A stretch of DNA of 64,000 nucleotides. Source: Arthrobacter sp. PM3 (GTDB taxonomy: Bacteria; Actinomycetota; Actinomycetes; Actinomycetales; Micrococcaceae). The stretch spans positions 3,738,677 to 3,802,676 of the forward strand of contig NZ_CP022314.1 in NCBI RefSeq assembly GCF_003352915.1. Reading direction: 5' to 3'. Of the stretch, positions 26,491 to 35,004 are shown piece by piece. The notes beneath the pieces were generated by a model, which did not search any database, was not told where the DNA came from, and worked only from the letters and a program-made list of their open reading frames with translations. The stretch's first letter is position 1, and each line of letters starts with the position of its first letter. The position numbers and the translations under genes are program-made.

Positions 26491-29397
26491 ATGTCGTCAC
26501 ATCCCGGGCCGGAATCACCGTCCGAACGTTACCGCGCCAGCGTCGAGCGGGCCGCCGAAGCCAAGACCCATCTGGGCGGCTTCATCCGCTCCCTGGAATT
26601 TGAACTCGATGATTTCCAACGCGAGGCGTGCCTGTCCCTGCAGGCCGGCCGTGGCGTGCTCGTGGCCGCCCCGACCGGGGCGGGGAAGACGATCGTGGGG
26701 GAGTTCGCCATCTATCTGGCCCTCCAGCGCGGACTCAAGGCGTTCTACACCACCCCGATCAAGGCCCTGAGCAACCAGAAATACGCCGAACTCGCGGCCA
26801 AGTACGGTGCGGCGCAGGTGGGTCTCCTCACCGGTGATACGAGCATCAACGGCGACGCGCCCGTGGTGGTCATGACCACCGAAGTCCTCCGGAACATGCT
26901 TTACGCAGACTCGGACACCCTGGATGACCTGGGTTTCGTGGTCATGGATGAGGTGCACTACCTCGCCGACCGCTTCCGCGGGGCCGTCTGGGAGGAAGTA
27001 ATCATCCACCTGCCTAGCGAAGTCCAGGTGGCCTCGCTCAGTGCCACGGTCTCCAACGCCGAGGAATTCGGTGCCTGGCTGGACACGGTCCGCGGCCAGA
27101 CCGACGTCATCGTCTCCGAGCACCGCCCGGTGCCGCTGTGGCAGCACGTCATGGTGGGCCGGAAGATCGTGGACCTCTTTGCCGGCGACACCAGCTTTGA
27201 TGAAATCGCCCCGGCCGGCGAGGCTGCTGAGGCAGCGGCGGCCGCAACCGCGGAGACCACCGCCCGCGCCGCCGCCGTCACGGAACGGGCAGGCTTCGAG
27301 GTCAACCCCGAGCTGCTGTCCATGGCACGGGCCGAAAGCCAGATGAACTTCCGCGGCCGTTTCGGCCACGGCGGCCGCAGCCAGCGCCGGAACCAGCGCG
27401 GTCAGCGGGACGAACAGCCCGCCGGGCAGCGCAGCCCGGTGCGGAAGGCCAGCCGGCCGCAGGTCATCGCCAGCCTGGACCGGCAGGACCTCCTGCCGGC
27501 CATCACGTTTATCTTCTCGCGGGCGGGCTGTGACGCCGCCGTGGCCCAGTGCGTGTCCGCCGGTCTCTGGCTGACCAACGAACGCGAGCAGCAGCTCATC
27601 GCCCGGCGCGTGGACGAGGCCGCCCAGGACATCCCCTCCGACGACCTCGATGTACTCGGCTTCTGGAGCTGGCGGGACGGCCTGCTCCGTGGACTCGCCG
27701 CCCACCACGCCGGCATGCTCCCCACGTTCAAGGAAGTCGTGGAGAAGCTGTTCGCCGACGGCCTGGTCAAGGCCGTCTTCGCGACCGAAACGCTTGCGCT
27801 GGGCGTGAACATGCCGGCCCGCTGCGTCGTGCTCGAGAAGCTGGACAAGTTCAACGGCGAGGCGCACGTGAACATCACGGCCGGCGAGTACACCCAGCTG
27901 ACGGGCCGCGCCGGCCGCCGCGGCATTGATGTCGAGGGCCACGCCGTGGTGTTGTGGCAGCCGGGCACCGATCCGGCCGCCGTCGCCGGCCTCGCCTCGC
28001 GCCGGACATACCCGCTCAATTCAAGCTTCCGGCCCACCTACAACATGTCCATCAACCTCCTGGCGCAGTTCGGCCGGCCCCGGGCCCGCGAAATCCTCGA
28101 GTCGTCCTTCGCGCAGTTCCAGGCGGACCGTTCGGTGGTCGGGCTGGCACGGCAGGTCAGGAGCCGGGAGGAATCACTGGCCGGGTTCAGCAAGGCCATG
28201 ACGTGCCACCTGGGGGACTTCACCGACTACGCCCGGCTGCGGCGCGCCCTTGCTGACGCCGAGAAGACAGCTTCCCGGGGCAGTTCGCGGGCCAGGAGAT
28301 CCCTCACCGAGGACTCCCTGAGCCGGCTCCTTCCCGGCGATGTGGTCGATGTCCCGGCCGGCAAGTCACCGGGCCTCGCGGTGGTGCTCAGCTCCGACCA
28401 CGAATCCCGGGAGCCGCGCCCGGCGGTGATGACACTGGACAACCAGCTCCGCAGGATCGGCCTGCACGACGTCGAGGGTCCGCTGTCGCCGATCACCCGG
28501 ATCAGGATTCCCAAGTCGTTCAACGCCAAGGTCCCCAAGTCCCGCCGGGATCTGGCGTCCTCGGTCCGTAACGCCATCCGCGAAAACCGGCCGCCGGCAC
28601 CGCCGCGCCGCGACGACGACTTCGGCAGGTCCGCGGCCGCACCTAACCAGGAGAAGCGGATCGCCGAGCTGCGCCGGGAGCTCCGCGCACACCCGTGCCA
28701 CGGATGCAGCGAACGAGAGGACCATGCCCGCTGGTCCGAGCGCTGGTGGAAACTCCGCCAGGAAACCGACGGGCTCATCCGGCAGATCCAGGGCCGGACC
28801 AACACCATCGCCAAGACGTTCGACCGGGTCTGCGGCGTCCTGACCAGCTACGGCTATCTCGAGACCTCCGACGCCGGCGCGTTGACCATCAGCCCGGACG
28901 GCCAGCGGCTGCGGCGGATCTACGGCGAAAAGGACCTGCTGATCTCGCAGTCGCTGCGGATGGGCGCCTTTAACGACCTCGACGCCGCCGAGATCGCCGC
29001 CCTGGCCAGCGTGCTGGTCTACCAGGCCAAGCGGGAAGACCGCGGCCTGCGCCCCAAGATGCCGAGCATCTCGCTGGAATCCGCGGTGGACACCGTGGTG
29101 CGTGAGTGGTCCGCCCTCGAAGACGTGGAGGAAGCCAACAAGCTACCCCTGACCGGCGAACCTGAGCTGGGGCTGGTCTGGCCGATCTTCAAGTGGGCCA
29201 AGGGCCGGCACCTGCAGGATGTCCTGAGCGGCACGGACCTCGCCGCCGGCGACTTTGTCCGCTGGGTCAAACAGGTCATCGACCTGCTGGACCAGCTCGC
29301 CGACATCCCCACGCTTGACCCCCGGATTGCGCGGCTGTGCGCGGAGGCCATCAAACTCGTCAAACGCGGCGTCGTCGCCTATTCGTCGGTGGCCTAA
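26491..29397 (+). CDS. helY: Ski2/Mtr4-type DEAD/DEAH RNA helicase
   Basis: A 968-residue superfamily 2 helicase. Motif I is APTGAGKT (A60-T67), motif II is DEVH (D153-H156), motif III is SLSATVSN and motif VI is QLTGRAGRRGID. Between the RecA lobes is a variable, basic, low-complexity insert (about residues 230-320, rich in Q, R and G). The C-terminal third holds a CxxC-type segment (HPCHGCSERE) and the DSHCT-like helical domain. This is the actinobacterial HelY family, thought to act in RNA processing or decay. It lies downstream of tatAC as in mycobacteria but has its own -10-like box. Confidence 0.94.
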   Translation: MSSHPGPESPSERYRASVERAAEAKTHLGGFIRSLEFELDDFQREACLSLQAGRGVLVAAPTGAGKTIVGEFAIYLALQRGLKAFYTTPIKALSNQKYAELAAKYGAAQVGLLTGDTSINGDAPVVVMTTEVLRNMLYADSDTLDDLGFVVMDEVHYLADRFRGAVWEEVIIHLPSEVQVASLSATVSNAEEFGAWLDTVRGQTDVIVSEHRPVPLWQHVMVGRKIVDLFAGDTSFDEIAPAGEAAEAAAAATAETTARAAAVTERAGFEVNPELLSMARAESQMNFRGRFGHGGRSQRRNQRGQRDEQPAGQRSPVRKASRPQVIASLDRQDLLPAITFIFSRAGCDAAVAQCVSAGLWLTNEREQQLIARRVDEAAQDIPSDDLDVLGFWSWRDGLLRGLAAHHAGMLPTFKEVVEKLFADGLVKAVFATETLALGVNMPARCVVLEKLDKFNGEAHVNITAGEYTQLTGRAGRRGIDVEGHAVVLWQPGTDPAAVAGLASRRTYPLNSSFRPTYNMSINLLAQFGRPRAREILESSFAQFQADRSVVGLARQVRSREESLAGFSKAMTCHLGDFTDYARLRRALADAEKTASRGSSRARRSLTEDSLSRLLPGDVVDVPAGKSPGLAVVLSSDHESREPRPAVMTLDNQLRRIGLHDVEGPLSPITRIRIPKSFNAKVPKSRRDLASSVRNAIRENRPPAPPRRDDDFGRSAAAPNQEKRIAELRRELRAHPCHGCSEREDHARWSERWWKLRQETDGLIRQIQGRTNTIAKTFDRVCGVLTSYGYLETSDAGALTISPDGQRLRRIYGEKDLLISQSLRMGAFNDLDAAEIAALASVLVYQAKREDRGLRPKMPSISLESAVDTVVREWSALEDVEEANKLPLTGEPELGLVWPIFKWAKGRHLQDVLSGTDLAAGDFVRWVKQVIDLLDQLADIPTLDPRIARLCAEAIKLVKRGVVAYSSVA

Positions 29398-29499
29398 GCG
29401 CTGCCGGGCTGCCACGGCCCGCCGCACCCTGGCCCGTCTTCGGGCCTTCCCAAACTGCCGGCCCCGGGCCGGCCACCCGTTACAAGGAGTTCCCGCCCC

Positions 29500-31161
29500 A
29501 TGACCGCTTCACCTGCCGCACCCCGTAACGTCACGCTGTACCGCAACGGTTCCGTCTACACTGCCGCCGATCCGTTTGCCACCGCCATGCTGGTCGACGG
29601 CGACACGGTCGCCTGGGTCGGGTCCGAGCAGGCCGCCACCTCCATCGCTGACGCGTCCATGACGGTGATCGACCTGCAGGGCGCGCTGCTGGCCCCCGGC
29701 TTCGTCGATTCGCACGTCCACCTGACCGAAACCGGGATCGCCCTGGATTCGCTGCAGCTGGCGGGCGTGCGCTCGGCCGCTGAACTACTCGACGCCGTCG
29801 CTGCTTCCAGCGGACCGGCATCCGGTGCGGGAGGAACCGTGCTGGGGCACGGCTGGGACGAGACCGCCTGGGCGGATCCCACCCTCCCGACGCGGGACGA
29901 AATCGATCGCGCAGCCGGCGGCCGCCCCGTCTACCTGTCCCGGGTGGATGCCCACTCGGCCCTGGTCTCGGGCTCCTTGGCGGCAAAAGCGGGATTGAAA
30001 GGCCTGGACGGCTACGGCACGGGCAGCCAGGTCAAACGCAGCGCGCACACCGCCGCCCGGCTCGCGGCCCGCCGGCTGCCGGCCGACATCCTGCGCGGCT
30101 ACCAGCAGCGGGCCCTCGCCGAAGCGGCCGCCAACGGCTACGTTGCCCTCGCCGAAATGGCGGCGCCGCACATCGGCAGCGTCGAGGACCTGCAGCTCGC
30201 GGCGGCCTGGAACGACACCGGAACGGACGGCGCCAAAGTCCCGGAGGTCCTGCCGTACTGGGGTGAACTCGCCACCTCCACGGAGCATGCCCGGTCCCTC
30301 CTGGACGGACTCGGCGTCCCGGTGCTGGGCCTGGCCGGCGACCTCACCCTGGACGGATCCATCGGTTCACGCACCGCGTCCCTCCGCGCCGACTACACCG
30401 ACGCGCCGGGGGAGCGCGGCAGCCTGTACATCTCAGTCGCCGACGCGGCCGCCCACCTTGCGGCGTGCTCGCTCCTGGGGATCCAGGCCGGCTTCCATGT
30501 GATCGGAGACGCCGGCCTGGACGCCGCCCTTGACGCGCTCGACCTCGCCGCGGCCGAGGTAGGGGAACAGCGCGTCCGGGCAGCCGGGCACCGCTTCGAG
30601 CACGTGGAACTGGCAGACCCCGACGCGATCAGCCGGCTGGCACGCTATTCCGTCACCGTCAGCGCCCAGCCCGTCTTCGACGCCCTGTGGGGCGGCGGCA
30701 GCAGCCTGTACCAGCAGCGCCTCGGCGACCGCCGCCAGGGCATGAACCCGTTCGCCAGCTTCTACGCCGCCGGGGTGCCGATCTGCTTCGGCAGCGACAG
30801 CCCGGTCACGCCGCTGCGGCCGTGGTCGAGCGTGCGTGCCTGTCTGGAGCACACCAGTCCGGCCGAGCAGATCTCCGCCCGCGCCGCCTTCCTCGGCCAC
30901 ACCCGGGCCGGCTGGCGGGCAGCCCGCTACCGGAACCCCATAGCCGGCCAGCTCGTCCCCGGCGCGCCGGCCACCTTCGCGGTCTGGGAAGTCGAAGAGC
31001 TCATGGTCCAGGTGGCCGACGGCCGGGTGCAGTCCTGGAGCACAGACCCGCGGGCCCGCACACCGCTGCTGCCCGCCCTGGACACCGGCACCGATCCGGT
31101 CTGCCTCCAGACCGTGCGGGACGGCCGGGAACTGTACACAAACGGTGCGCTCGGCGCCTGA
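29500..31161 (+). CDS. amidohydrolase (YtcJ/Amidohydro_3 family)
   Basis: A 553-residue metal-dependent hydrolase of the amidohydrolase superfamily. The HxH metal motif is GFVDSHVHLTETG (about residues 66-78). Later blocks are LTLDGSIGSRTA (about 284), HRFEHVELADPDAI (about 366) and FGSDSPVTPLRPWSS (about 429), which holds the catalytic Asp. N- and C-terminal strands form the second beta domain. YtcJ-type enzymes cleave exocyclic C-N or C-O bonds; the substrate is unknown. AAGGAG lies a few bases before the ATG. Confidence 0.9.
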   Translation: MTASPAAPRNVTLYRNGSVYTAADPFATAMLVDGDTVAWVGSEQAATSIADASMTVIDLQGALLAPGFVDSHVHLTETGIALDSLQLAGVRSAAELLDAVAASSGPASGAGGTVLGHGWDETAWADPTLPTRDEIDRAAGGRPVYLSRVDAHSALVSGSLAAKAGLKGLDGYGTGSQVKRSAHTAARLAARRLPADILRGYQQRALAEAAANGYVALAEMAAPHIGSVEDLQLAAAWNDTGTDGAKVPEVLPYWGELATSTEHARSLLDGLGVPVLGLAGDLTLDGSIGSRTASLRADYTDAPGERGSLYISVADAAAHLAACSLLGIQAGFHVIGDAGLDAALDALDLAAAEVGEQRVRAAGHRFEHVELADPDAISRLARYSVTVSAQPVFDALWGGGSSLYQQRLGDRRQGMNPFASFYAAGVPICFGSDSPVTPLRPWSSVRACLEHTSPAEQISARAAFLGHTRAGWRAARYRNPIAGQLVPGAPATFAVWEVEELMVQVADGRVQSWSTDPRARTPLLPALDTGTDPVCLQTVRDGRELYTNGALGA

Positions 31162-31602
31162 TCCCGCCGTCGTCGCCCCGCCCTCCGGGCCGAAAACCTT
31201 GCTGCCCGGAACCCTGCCTTGAACTGCGGCGATGAACAAAACGGCAGGTCACGGGTCGGTTGACAGATCAGGGTGCCCCCGTAGCATTGAGGGTCAACGG
31301 AGTGTTGCTTACGGTGGGCGCTCCGGGAGTCCCCGGTTCATTCCAGGTTGCCGCACCCGCGGGAGCTTGCTTGGTCGTGGCCGCGGGCACCCCGAGGGGG
31401 CGGGTCTACTTCGCAGCAGAAAACTGTTCCGGTGCCGCAATTCGCGGTCTGCCGGAACTGGCCCGAAGCGGGTGGACCTGCCCGGGGGAGGTCATGAGGC
31501 CTTTCAATCGCGTGCGACTGCCTATAATGGGGAGTTGCGCCGGACATCGATGATGATTCTCTGCCGGCGCGCCGACCGCTCCCTTCAAGGAAAGGCCTCG
31601 CT
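31162..31602 (+). other. intergenic leader region upstream of ppm1 with two candidate promoters
   Basis: No convincing gene lies in these 441 bases; the open frame at 31260-31553 has no RBS and no family-like sequence. Two sigma-70-type promoters are visible. One is TTGACA at 31260-31265, 16 bases, then TAGCAT at 31282-31287. The other is a perfect TATAAT at 31523-31528 with a weak -35 box. The first would give a leader of about 310 nucleotides for ppm1; no known riboswitch motif was recognised in it. Confidence 0.55.
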
Positions 31603-32337
31603 GTGCGTGTCCTCACCATCATCCCCACCTATAACGAGCTGGAATCGTTGCCCAAGACCCTCGGCCGCCTGCGCACAGCCGTGCCGGCGTCGGACGTGCT
31701 TGTTGTCGACGACAACAGCCCTGACGGCACCGGGCAGCTGGCGGACCGCATGGCGGCCGAAGACAGCCAGGTCCACGTCCTGCACCGCGCCGGCAAGGCC
31801 GGTCTCGGTGCAGCATACATCGCCGGCTTCAAGTGGGGCCTGGAGGCCGGTTACGACATCCTTGTGGAGATGGACGCCGACGGCTCGCACCAGCCCGAGC
31901 AGCTGCCGCAGCTGATCGAGGCCGTGGAGCAGGGCGCGGATCTGGCCATGGGGTCGCGCTGGGTTCCCGGCGGCCGCGTGGTCAACTGGCCCCTGTACCG
32001 GCAGGCGATCAGCCGGGTCGGCAGCACCTACGCCCGGATCATGCTCGGCGTGAAGATCAAGGACGTCACCGGCGGGTTCCGCGCGTTCCGCCGGACCACC
32101 CTGGAAAAGCTGAACCTCGATGCCGTGGACTCGGTCGGCTACGGCTTCCAGGTGGACCTGGCCTGGCGGGTGGCCAAGCTCGGCCTGACGATCGTGGAGC
32201 GTCCCATCACGTTCGTGGAGCGTGAGCTTGGCGCATCGAAGATGAGCGGCAACATCGTGGTTGAAGCCATGATCAACGTCACCAAGTGGGGCCTGACCGC
32301 GCGCTGGAACAAGCTGCGCGGCAAGCAGGACGCCTAG
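31603..32337 (+). CDS. ppm1: polyprenol monophosphomannose synthase
   Basis: A 244-residue GT2 glycosyltransferase that moves mannose from GDP-mannose to polyprenyl phosphate, supplying mannose donors for lipoglycans and O-mannosylated proteins. The GT-A features are IIPTYNELESL (residues 5-15), VVDDNSPDGTG (32-42) and the DxD motif EMDADGSHQPEQL (about 88-100). Further sequence is GSRWVPGG and DVTGGFRAFRR. It is cytosolic or peripheral, without the Lnt domain fused to some mycobacterial Ppm1 proteins. The GTG start follows AAGGAAAGG. It converges with rbpA, a pairing also seen in Mycobacterium. Confidence 0.93.
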   Translation: MRVLTIIPTYNELESLPKTLGRLRTAVPASDVLVVDDNSPDGTGQLADRMAAEDSQVHVLHRAGKAGLGAAYIAGFKWGLEAGYDILVEMDADGSHQPEQLPQLIEAVEQGADLAMGSRWVPGGRVVNWPLYRQAISRVGSTYARIMLGVKIKDVTGGFRAFRRTTLEKLNLDAVDSVGYGFQVDLAWRVAKLGLTIVERPITFVERELGASKMSGNIVVEAMINVTKWGLTARWNKLRGKQDA

Positions 32338-32383
32338 GGCACGGTCATCCGGGGCCCGGACGGCTCAGCCGAATGACGGCAGA

Positions 32384-32419
32384 AGCGAGGGACTCCACCA
32401 TCTGGTGGGGTCCCTCGCT
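32384..32419 (+). terminator. terminator hairpin after ppm1
   Basis: Seventeen-base arms (AGCGAGGGAC... and ...GTCCCTCGCT) with one wobble pair and a two-base spacer. It is the first of two hairpins between the convergent genes. Confidence 0.7.
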
Positions 32420-32468
32420 CCGTCCAGCTCCTGTGCGCGGCGTGTGGCGCCGGCACAGAAAAGGCCGG

Positions 32469-32512
32469 GCCCGCATCCGTGGATGATGCGGGCCCGGCCT
32501 TTGTGCAGGGGG
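32469..32512. terminator. bidirectional terminator between ppm1 and rbpA
   Basis: The stem is made of AAAGGCCGGGCCCGCATC and its 18-base complement, with a short loop. The A-run at the 5' base and the T-run at the 3' base make it usable from both sides, so it fits as terminator for rbpA as well as backup for ppm1. Confidence 0.78.
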
Positions 32513-32524
32513 TGCGTCGGACGG

Positions 32525-32872
32525 CTAGGCCGAACGCCGTTCGCCCCGGCGTTCGCGCAGAATCGTCAGGCGGTCCTCGAGGATCTGCTCAAGCTCGGGA
32601 AGAGTGCGACGCTCCAGCAGCATGTCCCAGTGCGTGCGCACTGCCTTCTCGTTGCTGTTGACGGGGCGTTCTCCGTCCACCAGCAAGGCCTCTTTGCCAG
32701 TCTTCGAAACCCAGACCGGGGGGATTTCTGCTTCCGAGGAGAACGTCACGAACACCTGCTCGCCGTCCTCGCAACGGTATTCAACCCGCTGGCGCGGAGC
32801 CGGTTCGACGCCGGATTCGGTCTCCATGCTCTGTGCGCCAAGGCGCATACCCCGCAGGCTGCGATCGCTCAT
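32525..32872 (-). CDS. rbpA: RNA polymerase-binding protein RbpA
   Basis: A 115-residue actinobacterial transcription factor that binds RNA polymerase and the principal sigma factor and helps open promoters. It shows the N-terminal tail MSDRSLRGMRLGAQSMETE, the core RVEYRCEDGEQVFVTFSSEAEIP, the basic linker and the sigma-interaction domain RTHWDMLLERRTLPELEQIL with its ERR tail. GAGGGAGAGAAG stands before the ATG. The 150-base leader holds an inverted repeat and a candidate SigR/SigH-type promoter. Confidence 0.96.
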   Translation of the reverse strand: MSDRSLRGMRLGAQSMETESGVEPAPRQRVEYRCEDGEQVFVTFSSEAEIPPVWVSKTGKEALLVDGERPVNSNEKAVRTHWDMLLERRTLPELEQILEDRLTILRERRGERRSA

Positions 32873-32893
32873 CTTCTCTCCCTCTATTCGGTT

Positions 32894-32912
32894 CGCAGGG
32901 TCTAGCCCTGCG
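32894..32912. promoter_or_regulatory. inverted repeat in the rbpA leader
   Basis: CGCAGGG and CCCTGCG are perfect seven-base arms around a five-base TCTAG centre, 22 bases upstream of the rbpA start codon. It could be an operator or a small hairpin in the 5' untranslated RNA. The TAG it contains also resembles a -10 core on the minus strand. Confidence 0.5.
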
Positions 32913-33033
32913 TTATCCGGGGACCGTCAGGCGCCGGACTTCTGGTTGCACCGCGCTGCCCGGAACTGCCCGTTCAGGCAGGCCGCGTGACAGTCACCAG
33001 TGGTCAAAAACTGCTTGGAACGTCACTGGAATC

Positions 33034-33059
33034 AACGCTGTGCGAAGTGTTTTTGTTCC
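33034..33059 (-). promoter_or_regulatory. candidate SigR/SigH-type promoter of rbpA
   Basis: On the minus strand GGAAC (33055-33059) is followed by exactly 18 bases and GTT (33034-33036). This matches the GGAAY-N18-GTT pattern of thiol- and envelope-stress ECF sigma factors (SigR in Streptomyces, SigH/SigE in mycobacteria). The predicted start near 33027 gives a leader of about 155 bases before rbpA. rbpA is a known SigR target in Streptomyces coelicolor, which supports the reading. Confidence 0.6.
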
Positions 33060-33297
33060 GGACGGCCGAACCGGCCGGACAAATATTCAAGTATACGGCA
33101 GTGGTACATATGCGGTAAAGCGAGTAGCCGGGCTGCCCGGACTGCGTAACCGGTACCGTGGGTTCCCGGACCGCCCCGGCGCCAGAGTTGAGCCGTCCGG
33201 GGCGGCTTTGCGGCGCCGGGCCGGAGAAAACGAACCTGCAAGGGGTGTTTTCGTGTCAGAGTGCCCCCGGTCGGATCGACCTCCCGGGCCAGTCCTC

Positions 33298-34257
33298 CTA
33301 AACCGCGCCTCCTAGGCGGTCAGCGCCATCCGGGTTTGGCCGCGGCGCAGCGCCCGGCGCCGGCGACGGTGCCGCTTCCGCGTGCGTGCCGGCCCCGAGG
33401 ACACCGCCGATTCCCTTGAGGGCCTCGCCGACCTCGCTGGGAATGATCCACAGCTTGTTGGAGGTCCCTTCGGCGATCTTCGGCAGGGTCTGGAGGTACT
33501 GGTACGCCAGCAGCTTCGGATCCGGGTTGCCCTTGTGGATCGCGTCGAAGACCTTTTGGATGGCTTGCGCCTCGCCGTCGGCCCTCAGAATGGCGGCCTT
33601 CGCGTCACCCTCGGCCTTCAGGATGGAGGACTGGCGCTGGCCTTCGGCGGTCAGGATGGCGGACTGCTTGGTGCCCTCGGCGGTCAGAATGGCCGCACGG
33701 CGGTCCCGCTCGGCGCGCATCTGCTTCTCCATGGAATCCTGGATCGAGTGGGGCGGGTCGATCGCCTTAAGCTCCACCCGGGACACGCGGATGCCCCACC
33801 GTCCCGTCGCTTCGTCGAGGACGCCGCGGAGCTGGCCGTTGATCTGGTCGCGCGAGGTCAGCGCTTCTTCGAGGTTGAGTCCGCCGACGACGTTGCGGAG
33901 CGTCGTGGTGGTGAGCTGCTCCACGGCCTGGATGTAGTTTGCGATCTCGTAGGTGGCGGCGCGGGCATCGGTGACCTGGAAATAGACCACCGTGTCAATG
34001 GAGACCACCAGGTTGTCCTCGGTGATGACCGGCTGCGGCGGGAACGACACCACCTGCTCGCGCAGGTCCAGCAGCGGCAGAAGCCTGTCCACGAAGGGAA
34101 TGAGCAGGGTGAGGCCGGGGTTCAGGGTGCGTTGGTATTTGCCCAGACGTTCAACGACGCCGGCCCGGGCCTGCGGGATGATCCGGACAGACCGGACCAG
34201 CACAATAATTACGAACGCAATCAGTACCAGCAGCACAATTGCGATTGCGATATCCAT
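33298..34257 (-). CDS. SPFH domain (stomatin/prohibitin-like) membrane protein
   Basis: A 319-residue protein with an N-terminal membrane helix (IAIVLLVLIAFVIIVLVRS), the SPFH domain beginning at RIIPQARAGVVERLGKYQ and ending near residue 180, and a long coiled coil. The coiled coil contains repeats of the type ILTAEGTKQSAILTAEGQRQ (about 190-240). The Pro-rich C-terminus is disordered. Proteins of this QmcA/stomatin type form ring assemblies at membrane microdomains. It is preceded by an NfeD gene on the same strand, the classic SPFH-NfeD pair. Confidence 0.93.
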   Translation of the reverse strand: MDIAIAIVLLVLIAFVIIVLVRSVRIIPQARAGVVERLGKYQRTLNPGLTLLIPFVDRLLPLLDLREQVVSFPPQPVITEDNLVVSIDTVVYFQVTDARAATYEIANYIQAVEQLTTTTLRNVVGGLNLEEALTSRDQINGQLRGVLDEATGRWGIRVSRVELKAIDPPHSIQDSMEKQMRAERDRRAAILTAEGTKQSAILTAEGQRQSSILKAEGDAKAAILRADGEAQAIQKVFDAIHKGNPDPKLLAYQYLQTLPKIAEGTSNKLWIIPSEVGEALKGIGGVLGAGTHAEAAPSPAPGAAPRPNPDGADRLGGAV

Positions 34258-34353
34258 ACATCACCTATTCCCCAGTTGTTTGATTGTGGTCTCGTTCTGG
34301 CAGCTTCGCGGCGGTGCGGCCTGCCGGCCTGCACGGGCAGGAAATCCTACGGC

Positions 34354-34815
34354 TTACTGGATGGCCGATTCCGGCTGCGCGGCCACGATCGCCGTGGCGC
34401 CCTCGATGGCGCTGACCACAGCCTGCTGGCCGGGCGCGAGCACCCCCGATTCGGACCGGGCGCTCCAGACGTCCCCGCCAATCTTGACGAGGCCGCCGCT
34501 TTCGCTCACTGCCTCCATGACCAGGGCGGATTCACCGATGAGCCGTTCGATGTTGGTGCGCTGGTCCGCCGGGCCCTTGTGCAGGTGTTTGAGGGCCACG
34601 GGGCGGACGAAGCCGATCATGAGCAGCGACACGACGCAGAAGGCGATGATCTGCAGCCACAGATCCGCGCCGGCGAAGTCGGCGATGAGTCCGGCGAGGG
34701 CGCCGCCGCCGAGCATGATGAAGAACAGGTCCAGCGTGAGCATCTCGACCACGGCAAACAGCAGGAACAGGGTGAGCCACAGCGCCCACCAGTTCTCGGC
34801 CAGCCATTCGGACAT
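34354..34815 (-). CDS. NfeD family membrane protein
   Basis: A 153-residue protein with about three membrane helices (residues 5-75), then an OB-fold domain (GESALVMEAVSESGGLVKIGGDVWSARS). This is the short NfeD1b type without the ClpP-like protease domain. NfeD proteins work with SPFH proteins, encoded here 96 bases downstream. The ATG follows AAGGGGGAAACG. The gap to the methyltransferase gene upstream (34816-35004) shows no gene. Confidence 0.93.
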   Translation of the reverse strand: MSEWLAENWWALWLTLFLLFAVVEMLTLDLFFIMLGGGALAGLIADFAGADLWLQIIAFCVVSLLMIGFVRPVALKHLHKGPADQRTNIERLIGESALVMEAVSESGGLVKIGGDVWSARSESGVLAPGQQAVVSAIEGATAIVAAQPESAIQ

Positions 34816-35004
34816 CGTTTCCCCCTTGAGTTCCGGGAGCCGACGGCGCAGCTCCCCAGTAACTGTCTTTCCATCCTAAGCGGATGGGCGGGGAGTGGTA
34901 CCGGGCGCCGGGAATTGGTGGACAACGTGGCCAAGTCGTTACGCGCCGGGGCGGTTTGCGCGGCCCGCGGCGGTCGGGAATGCAGTCCGGCGCGGGCTGA
35001 CGAC

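Larger units (their letters stand above)
32873..33297 (-). other. intergenic control region between the SPFH gene and rbpA
   Basis: These 425 bases hold no credible gene. They contain the rbpA leader, the inverted repeat at 32894-32912, the candidate ECF-type promoter at 33034-33059, and a GC-rich hairpin (arms 33171-33179 and 33197-33205) that may end the SPFH/NfeD transcript. A relatively A/T-rich patch lies at 33075-33120. Confidence 0.6.

Noticed and set aside
31260..31553. 97-codon open frame upstream of ppm1
   Set aside because: Its TTG start lies inside the TTGACA promoter hexamer, there is no RBS and no recognisable protein pattern.
33028..33057. GGAAT ... GTT on the plus strand as an ECF promoter toward the SPFH gene end
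   Set aside because: The spacing is 22 bases, too long for the consensus, and no plus-strand gene follows.
33171..33205. GC-rich hairpin as a strong terminator of the SPFH/NfeD operon
   Set aside because: The nine-base arms are separated by a 17-base loop and no U-run is present, so I list it only as part of the intergenic region.
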